Shown: one piece after another, positions 56,720 through 64,000 of the stretch
Layout of the letters: every line of letters starts with the position of its first letter
Numbering within the stretch: position 1 is the first letter of the stretch
Assembly (NCBI GenBank): GCA_011947345.1
Contig: JAAVTG010000519.1
Location: 806,001 to 870,000, forward strand
DNA: 64,000 nucleotides
Direction of reading: 5' to 3'
From: Phytophthora quininea
Lineage: Eukaryota; Oomycota; Peronosporomycetes; Peronosporales; Peronosporaceae
Notes under the pieces: generated by a model
What the model was told of the DNA's origin: nothing
The model's input: the letters and a program-made list of their open reading frames with translations, nothing else
Databases searched by the model: none
Translations under genes and position numbers: made by a program

Positions 56720-57022
56720 AGGAGCTGCGCAAAGGAAATCCTGGAATGAAGCGCCTGAGTCGCTGCTGTAGTCTGGTTCGTCGCGAATACTCGTCATCTC
56801 TTTGATTAGATGAGCGAAACATTCACAATCAACTCTCAGGGATCAGGGATACTCGTTCAAAGTCAGTTGCAACAATTTGATTGTCAACTTTTAACATCGT
56901 ACTCGGGCCTGAGGACTCGACGACCATGCTGGTCTCGTGACGAGGTTTCGTCTGGTATACAAGAAATGTTGAATTCCCAGCTTGATTCGCATGTGTCCAT
57001 CTTGCTCTGATGAATTCGCGCT

Positions 57023-57561
57023 CTACAACAGTTTGACGAGTTTGCACGCCTCGAAGTATTTGGGTTTCTCCCAGAAGAACTCATTTTCGTGGACGTCCTG
57101 GTACCCCAGTGCTGCGTAGAACGCCAGAGCCCGTGAGCTCTTCGGATTCGTCGTCAAGAACAAACTCTGGATGCCATGCTGTTTGGACCAAGTCTCGACT
57201 TCGGTCATGAGTTTGCGACCAATTCCCATGCGGTGGCAACTCGGGTCGACAAACAACCGACGAATCTCCGCCTTCGTCTCGGATCGGCGCTGTAAACCGA
57301 TGATACCCACAACTTGAGTCGAGTTGGTCGTCGTCGCCGTTGCGACCCAAAAGTTTCCGCCAGGAGCAATGTGACTACCTTCAATGTCGGCGAAATCGTT
57401 GGTGAGGTCCTTACGGAGACGTTCTTCCCAAAGATATTGGTAGTCGGAGTTGTCGTCGAACTTCATCATCCCCTCGACGAAAATCTTGGTGACGGTGGCG
57501 TGGTCTGCCGGTCGATACTGGCGGACTGCAATCGTTGGGGAGAAGACTGTTCTGTCGTCAT
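57023..57561 (-). CDS. GNAT-family N-acetyltransferase, tandem copy 1
   Basis: The frame TIAVRQYRPADHATVTKIF to CKLVKLL is intact, with GGNFWVATATT, EIRRLFVDPSCHRMGIGRK (acetyl-CoA binding loop) and ALAFYAALGYQD. The ATG at 57561 matches the start of the tandem copy if one C is added at 57537-57540. Without that, the frame has no nearby ATG. About 180 residues, usual for single-domain GNATs. Substrate unknown. Both copies point the same way, 300 bases apart, which indicates a local tandem duplication. Confidence 0.85.
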
Positions 57562-57789
57562 GGTGGAGAACTGGAGTAGGCAAATGCTGGAATGAAGCAG
57601 CGTCTAGTTAGCCACGATGGGATATCCGTCATCACGTTGATTGAATGGTCACTCACAATTCTTGTGGTGATCGTGATCTTTGCTGGCCCGCCGTTGTGAC
57701 TCAAGTGTGCTACGCAAAGGCGGTCATGAGCGCACTCAACTTTATAAATGCTAATACCGTCTAGCTTTTCTACCTACCTGGCTGGTGGT

Positions 57790-60620
57790 CTAAATGGACA
57801 CTCCAGTCTCGCTGATGTACCTGGAAGTCTTGGACGCTTGATGCAGCAGCGACTCGATCGTCGAGTGCATGTCTGCAGCAGAGTACATGTGCGAGGAGAA
57901 GCGCGAGCTCTGGCTGCTGGCGCTCTGACTGGAGTGCGTGCTCTCGTTGTCGCTGTCGTATCGCCAGGTCTGTGAGCCAGGGCCACTGACTCCGCCCAGA
58001 CCGAGGCCTCGAACCTTGGCGTACGACAGATTCGTTAGCCGATCCATCGTCTCCGCTTGTGAGAGCGGTGGGGAGTCGACGACGGACTCGCTGTCAATGT
58101 CGTACAGATCCAGATCGATGTCGATCGAGTCAGCCCGTCGAGTGCTGCCCCGCGAGTCGCAGGACGACCCGATCGAGTGACCGGCTCGAGCACGAGGCTT
58201 GAGGAAAGCATGGGACTCTTGAGCCAGCGACTCCAACCGAGCGCTGATCTTCGTCAGCAGTTCGTCCATACTGGACATCCACTCCTGGGAGACGTGGCTG
58301 CTGGCAGGAACGTGGTCTCGTTTCCACAAGTCCAGCGTAGCAACACAGTACGAAGTCAGCGACAAGTTTCCAGAGCCACCAGTAGCGTCAGCACCAGACG
58401 AGTAGATTGGGAAGCTCAGCAGAGACACAGCTCCTTGGTCGGTATGCAACGGGTGAGCTCGGAAGCGTGGGTCGTGCTCCATTTCAGCCACGAAGAAGGG
58501 AGCTCCGTGGTGCACAGCGTACGAACTCACACTCTCCTCACGAGGAACCACATCATCTATCGTCACAGGAGAAGCCTCTAGTTCTAACAGTTCGTCGTCG
58601 AGGTCCAGCTCCACTGGCTTGTTGGAAGCTGTCACGAGGCAGTAGACCTCGTAGCTGCCAACGATGTTGATGCTGCATCCGTTCCATTGTGAGGCGACGT
58701 CCAGGACTTTGTGAGCGATCTCCTCCAGTTCAACGTCGTGACGAAGGAACACTAGGGATCGAGCATCCACTTTGAGTCCCGTCACTTCTACGTATCTCGC
58801 CCGAGCCTTCTCGAAAGCAGAGCGGCCCATAGGCGCCTTGGGGTAGATGTTGTACCAGTTGAAGTCCAGCTCGTAGTTAGGCTCGGGAGTTTTGAGCTTC
58901 ACGAACTGGATCTTCGAGCCGCGACACGAACTTTGGCGCACTTGGTCTTGAAGCTCCTCTTCAGACGAGCGCTTCTCTTCCGTGATCGACGCAGCCGAGT
59001 ACGAGGAAGTTTTCGTGGTCGACGCAGTCACTGGGGTGATAAAGCTCATTGTACGAATTGGCCTCTTGATGTTGGCTTCTTCCAATTGCACAGTCTGAGC
59101 GCGGCGAGTCCGCATGGACACTTTCATCGCAGACTCGTCATCGGACAGATCCGGTCGCGCCGCAAGCGTCTTGCGTCGATCCGTGGTCGCATTGACGAAG
59201 CTAGTGCCGCTGCCGTTGGTTCCGACCGAGCCGTGCGAGTTCTGAGACGTCCGCGAGCGTGGTCGAGTTCGTCGTTTCTCGCTTGTCACCAGCGCAGGGT
59301 CCAGGCCGAGATCAATCTCCACTCGTCCATTAACAGTCGACAGTCGTGAGGTATTGTCACTAGACACCGACGGCGTAGAGTTGTGCTTTGAAACCAGAGT
59401 CTCAATGTCAGGGAACTGGAACACATTGATTGTGGGGTTTGCAGGATTTGCAGCAGCTTTCGGCGCTTCTCCTCCAGCAGTAGCAGCCGCAGCAGCCTGA
59501 TGCATTGCCGCGACGTTGGCCGTCTCGCCGTACAGACACTCCGAGCACACTCGTTTCTTCCGTCGAGATAGCGACGGAGCCGCCGCCAACACGGACAAGC
59601 ACTGGTTGCAGACCACCTTCTCACACGTCTCGCAGTGACGCTTCCAGCGGAACGGGCCAAACTTGCGGTGGCAAACTCCACAGCCACGACCGCCAGCGAA
59701 CATGCTTCCTCTGAGCATGTTGGGGTCGCAGTCCTTCGGGTCGTGCTGCGGTTCTCTCGCCTGTGAGGCCGCACTGGATCGTCGTTTCTCCTGTCGATAA
59801 GCGTCGATGAAGGGCTCCAGTCTCGTCAGACACAGCGCGTCATGTCGAAGCCGCTGCTTCCTCTGTTCCATTTCGTCCTTCGCCTTGTCCCCAGTTAGCT
59901 GTGCAGTTTGCGTCGGGTCCAACGAGCACGTCAACACCACTTCGAGCGTCACACTGTTTTCTTGTTGGTCATCGGTCGCCTCCTGCACGATGTACGTGAT
60001 GCTGAAGTCGTTCCCAGCCAGTCTCTCCTCTCGAAAGTCGTGTCGTCTCGCAGCAAAGCTCGGAGCGCTCACTGGTCGGTACAGATGCAGCAAAGACGGC
60101 ACCGACGTCTTCTGCTCCGGCACCTGCTCCTTCTTGCTGGTATCGGATCGCTGCAGTCTCGTCGTCAGCGTGTACCCGAGCAGCACAAAGTTGTCCACGG
60201 CGGTCTGTACTGCGTCCTCGTTGCCTGTATAGGGTCTGAGTCTCGCATACTGCAGCGACACGTTCTCCCGCTCGCTGGTCGAGTGCTCTAGCGTCCTGTA
60301 CCTAGCGATGCGGCCGCCCGACACGAACGTCTTGGGCAGCAGTCTGGCAACAGACTGGGCGTCTCCTCGCGGTTGAGCAGCGCCGTCTGAGCTGTCAGAA
60401 CCGCCTCCACCTCGTCCAGCGACGCCTTCAACGGCCGCACGGCGCGCAGACTGTAGCTGTTGGAAGGGGCGTGTCGCCGCCGAGCGTTCTCGTAGAGTTT
60501 GGCGCCCTCGTCGGGCAGCGCGCCGATGCGTTTCCAGCGCATGGGCTGGAAGATCTCCTTGGCCATGGCGCGGCCGCACAGGCGCGCCTGCTGCTCGTCG
60601 TCCGCGCTCTCGAGCGGCAT
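57790..60620 (-). CDS. FYVE-domain protein, START/GAF-like oomycete type
   Basis: About 940 residues. From ATG 60620 (MPLESADDEQQARLCGRAM) the frame continues to about 60368, then a one-base change joins DAQSVARLLPKTF. A START-like N-terminal region (RIARYRTLEHSTSERENV, FSITYIVQEATDD) precedes a canonical FYVE finger, residues about 300-365: CGVCHRKFGPFRWKRHC, CEKVVCNQC, RVCSEC. A Ser/Arg-rich linker follows, then a GAF-like part (DVASQWNGCSINIVGSYEVYC, SSYAVHHGAPFFVAEME, FPIYSSG). FYVE domains bind PI3P on endosomes. The longer upstream frame starting at 60630 lacks homologous content, so I chose the 60620 ATG. No membrane segment. Confidence 0.85.
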
Positions 60621-61660
60621 GGCGGCGCAACGCGAGACGAGGAATGACACACTTGGAGGTGCAAATAGTGTATGAGGATCCGCTCGAACATAATCGAGTC
60701 AGAAAAGAGTCAGCACCAAATAGACCCGTGAAATCTTATTTCGTTTATAACTATTTATCACATAGTGCTGGTAAAATTGTATTTACTTGATTAATTTGGC
60801 AAGAACAGCTGAGCTCTTGCAATACTTAATCAGATTCATGACATAAAATTCTGGTATATAAGACAGGTTTCGATCCGACAAAATTTGGCCGACCTATGCC
60901 GTCCGGCTGGTGCGCTTTCTCGGCCAGAAGCTCGATATCCTCTTGGGGTGCAGCCGAAGCGGAAAGCTCCTTTTACAGACGGATAGGCGAGCTCGAAAGG
61001 AGAGAGTTCGGCACAGTCGACGCCGACAAACTCGTGGCCATTTCCTCTCCGATTGCCATGCGAGATAAAACTGTTGGCTTTGGACGCTGTCACTTGGTTG
61101 GAGTCTCCATTGCCATCGCTCGGTCCCCACCGCACGGGTGGCTGGAAGTTGTTGCCGGGCGCTGGAAGAAATGCCAGCGATTTGACTTCAAACAAGAGTG
61201 GGAGCGTAGAGTGCAGGCAGTAATGGGACCACCACCATGTCCATCGCCGGCGGGTGGTCACCACCAGCATAAAGTCGGCTGGCGGTGGCGCCAGGTGAAA
61301 TTCGCCAGCTGAGCGCCAGCAGGCGTCGAGCAAGCAAAAACTTGCGGAAGACCAAGCGATCTCTTCGGGCAGATCACAACGAGGTCATGGGGAGAAGTGC
61401 GTGGTGCAGATGGCATCCCGCTCCACGGTCACTTCGACGACTTCAACGAGGTCAAGATGTTGACCTCTCTTCTCGGACAACAGAGAGATCTTGGCGACGA
61501 AAACGTTGATGAGAAAAGCGTAGCAAATATCCAGGGCGGTCTTGTGCTTCAAAGAGCTCACCAACTGAACAAGGACCACCACCACAGACTAAGACTGACA
61601 GACCCTTGCTGGATAAGAAATATTTCATGAATAAGCTCGACTACTAGACAAGATCGTGTT
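60621..61660. other. 1-kb region without a recognised gene
   Basis: ORFs of 60-165 codons occur on both strands (for example 60896-61312 plus and 60836-61333 minus) but show no domain. HFDDFNEVKMLTSLLGQQ (about 61430) faintly recalls a Copia gag, too weak to call. AT-rich sequence at 60720-60800 may be promoter or terminator sequence. Confidence 0.4.
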
Positions 61661-63598
61661 TCAATTGCGCCATCCCAAGTGATCGCCTGCCACCGTCTCA
61701 TCCGTGCTCTCGGCGATCACTTTAAGCGCCATGATGTCGTCGTTGACGTTGCAGATGGTCGACAACCGGTCCGCAAAGAAATCCATGGCGACGTACAGAG
61801 CCCACGTAGAAGGTAGTGCACTCACGCCGAACACTGTCTTGTACATGGTCGACATGAGCACCATGCCACTCGCCGGCACGGGTGGGGTACCAGCACAGGC
61901 CACGATCGTTAAGAAAAGATTGCCACTAGCCGTAGGAAAGTAATTTCATCGCCATTGCCCGAAGACTCGGCGAGGAACACAATTCCGATCGGGTAGTACC
62001 ATCCAGAGCCCGACATGTTGGTGACGACGCCGATGGAGATGACGAACGTGGCGATCGATTGCGAGCACACTCGAGCCTTTTGGACACACGCAGTGTGACG
62101 GGGGCTGTTGCCAACGATGACGACGAGCCGAAAGCAAACAGGTACGAACGCAGCATGTGACGCATGTGGCGGTACGGGTTGCAGCGCGCCAACACGAAGA
62201 TGACACACGGGTACACGACCAGAATCTGCAGCGACGTGGCCGACACACAAGCTACGAAAAACATGTAGACCTTGGGGAGTTGACTGACGGCGTCCTGGTT
62301 TGTTGCGAAGGCGCCGGAGACGATCGAGACGACTGCAACTGGGGTGGCCCAAATGACCCACTCCATGGCCAGGAAGAACGTATTTCGCAGCTGCAGCAGC
62401 ACTAGATACAGATAGTTCACGTGGCGGGTCCTGGAGAAGTAGTTGCGACCAGCCACAGACCCCAGCAGCATAGCGAAGGTGATGATGGCCAACAGATCTG
62501 CATCAGCCATGGCAGCGAAGATGTTCTTCGGCACGACGGATTCCAGCGTCGTAATGATCTGGTTGGTCAGCGTCAGATCGGTGATCACCGACTCGCTGTT
62601 CTTCTTGAACGCTTCGTTGATGTCGTCCAGCACGAACGCAGTGTCCACCGTGAGGGCGGTCGCGTTGGAGGAGCACGTCAGACTGGCGTTGCTCTGCATC
62701 TTCATCATCAGCCCATTGGAACAAGTGAACCCCACCGCGTTGGTATCGGGACTGGAGTAGTTGGTGTTCAATCTGAACCACGGCCTGAACAGCAAAGCAA
62801 CACTGATGCCCAGCAGCGTGGACACTACCCACCCCATGACGAAAATCCGCAGCGTTTGCAGTCCAACAATCGACACTTTTCCTACGAACACGATGTCGCC
62901 GACAGCGACTGCCACGGAGCAGAACACGTAGGGAACCACGAGCGACTTCAACGCTCGCAGGAACAGGTCGCCTGGGAGAGAAATCCACTGCGCAGCGAGA
63001 TCGGACACGCCAATGTGGGCGAACACGATGCCCAAGGCGAGCCCCAAAAGCCCGCCGAGTATCATGTACCGCACCGACAGCTTGAGGTTGCTTTTAGTGC
63101 CTCGGAAGCCCTTGGTCGGGTCTGGTCGCTCTACTCTTCCCTTTCAGAGCTTGAAACAAACGGAAGCGCCGTGGGCTCCACATTGGCGTAGTCTGTCGGC
63201 GGTGAGAAGGAAAAGTCGCTGCTGCTTTCCATCGGTCCGCTGTTGTTGAAAGGTCCGGTGTTCTGTCGACTGGTGGTGAAGTTGGTTCGTAGTCCGTCGC
63301 TCGGGTCGCGTGTCAGCTTTAAAGTACTTTGCTGCCTTCCGGCGGTGGTGAAGTCTGTTCGTAGATAGCTGGTGGTGGGTGGCGGTGGCGCTTGAGGAGC
63401 CGATTGCTGCGGAATGGGCAGCATCGGCGGAGTGGTGGGGACAAACAGCCCGCTCCCGATTGAATTTGTACGATAGTCTCTCCGTAGGTCGTCTCGTTCC
63501 TGCTCGCTCCGCAACGCTCGCTGCTGCTCTTCGTCCAGCAGGACGATCGGCTTGGGCGCCCTCAGCCCCACGGCGGTGGTGAATGGGTCGCGCGGCAT
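61661..63598 (-). CDS. dicarboxylate/amino acid:cation symporter (DAACS, EAAT-like)
   Basis: After a Pro/Thr-rich cytosolic N terminus (MPRDPFTTAVGL), TM segments follow: MILGGLLGLALGIVFAHIG, LKSLVVPYVFCSVAVAVGDI, MGWVVSTLLGISVALLF, LLAIITFAMLLGSVAGR, MEWVIWATPVAVVSIVSG. Next come the serine-rich re-entrant loop (GSSSSLATAP) and TNMSGSGWYYPIGIVFLA in place of the usual NMDGT motif, then LFLTIVACAGTPPVPASGMV. This is the glutamate/aspartate transporter fold, at the plasma membrane. Breaks at 63139-63144, 62078-62081 (AAAA on the coding strand) and 61937-61939 are each repaired by one added base. About 640 residues. The large loop after TM4 (NTNYSSPDTN...) is glycosylation-prone. Confidence 0.9.
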
Positions 63599-64000
63599 GA
63601 CAGCGAGACGTCGACGGGCGAAATGCCGTCAAAGAGGGGAGGGCTGGCCGTTGCGCCTCGAGCAGATGTCACGGTCTCAGCTGGAACACCTCTATTTCCA
63701 GCAGCAAATCGACCGAGTTGATCATGGTGAAAGCCAAGGCTTGGAAGTGTGAATGAGAACTCACCACAAACACAAGGCCGGTCGACTTTGTTTTCACGCA
63801 GGGTAAAGGCTCCCGATGGCTGGGTCATTCATAAAGGATGGTATTTGATTCGACCATGTTGCAGCTTGTTCATGCACTCGTCCGCGTTTGTAGACACGGT
63901 TTAAAACGGATAAGTTTTGCACTCCTGGCACTTGGAGAGCGGTTCGTCAGTTTACTCTCGTTCGTCAACACGTGCATGCGGTAGTGATCAAGCGCACCAA
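63599..64000. other. upstream flank of the transporter gene
   Basis: No coding sequence recognised; the window ends before the next gene. Confidence 0.4.

Noticed and set aside
60836..61333. Overlapping ORFs on both strands in the 60.7-61.6 kb gap, one faintly Copia gag-like
   Set aside because: No conserved motif could be confirmed; similarity was limited to a short acidic/hydrophobic stretch.
1..64000. CRISPR arrays, tRNA and rRNA genes
   Set aside because: No regularly spaced direct repeats, no tRNA cloverleaf with matching arms and no rRNA-like sequence noticed by eye; a tRNA scan would be needed to be certain.

Overview
The window looks like nuclear DNA of an oomycete, most likely a Phytophthora-type plant pathogen. 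It carries a secreted RXLR-EER effector, a Crinkler (CRN) effector, an oomycete-type bZIP gene, HA-domain and ankyrin families typical of these genomes, short introns and GC-rich exons. Initiator-like motifs resembling the oomycete core promoter sit upstream of the small secreted genes.

Layout. Positions 1-4345 hold a decayed Ty3/gypsy element. From 4.4 to 5.9 kb a minus-strand ORF combines chromo-like and OTU-protease-like regions. From 6.1 to 15.2 kb the sequence is a transposon and effector patchwork. It contains relics of an HA-domain gene and of a cyclase PH domain, two copies of an RXLR effector (one broken), a small secreted protein with a frame break, a LINE with a nested TA-inserted element, a second LINE fragment and two short TIR elements. 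From 15.4 to 40 kb genes are dense: a soluble-cyclase-like protein with FYVE and PH modules, a thioredoxin-fold protein, mitochondrial RNA polymerase, a Snapin-like protein, two conserved hypotheticals, an ABCC transporter, a 56-residue secreted peptide, a DNAJC27-like GTPase cut by a LINE, a DENN protein and an ankyrin-ROC-COR protein. From 40 to 51 kb HA-domain and ankyrin paralogues flank a bZIP gene and a CRN gene. From 51 to 64 kb there are homoserine O-acetyltransferase, a Ser-rich membrane protein, two tandem GNAT acetyltransferases, a second FYVE protein and a dicarboxylate/glutamate-type transporter.

Most long genes are split across frames. At about twenty-five breaks the frame is regained by changing one base, usually by adding one to a homopolymer run. 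I therefore read most frame breaks in conserved genes as probable base-calling errors and give whole-gene spans across them. In-frame nonsense codons in some HA, ankyrin and GTPase copies look like true decay.

Functionally, the housekeeping block concerns membrane traffic and signalling (two FYVE proteins, DENN, ROCO, Snapin-like, GTPase), transport (ABCC, DAACS) and mitochondrial expression and methionine synthesis. The accessory blocks concern host interaction and mobile DNA.
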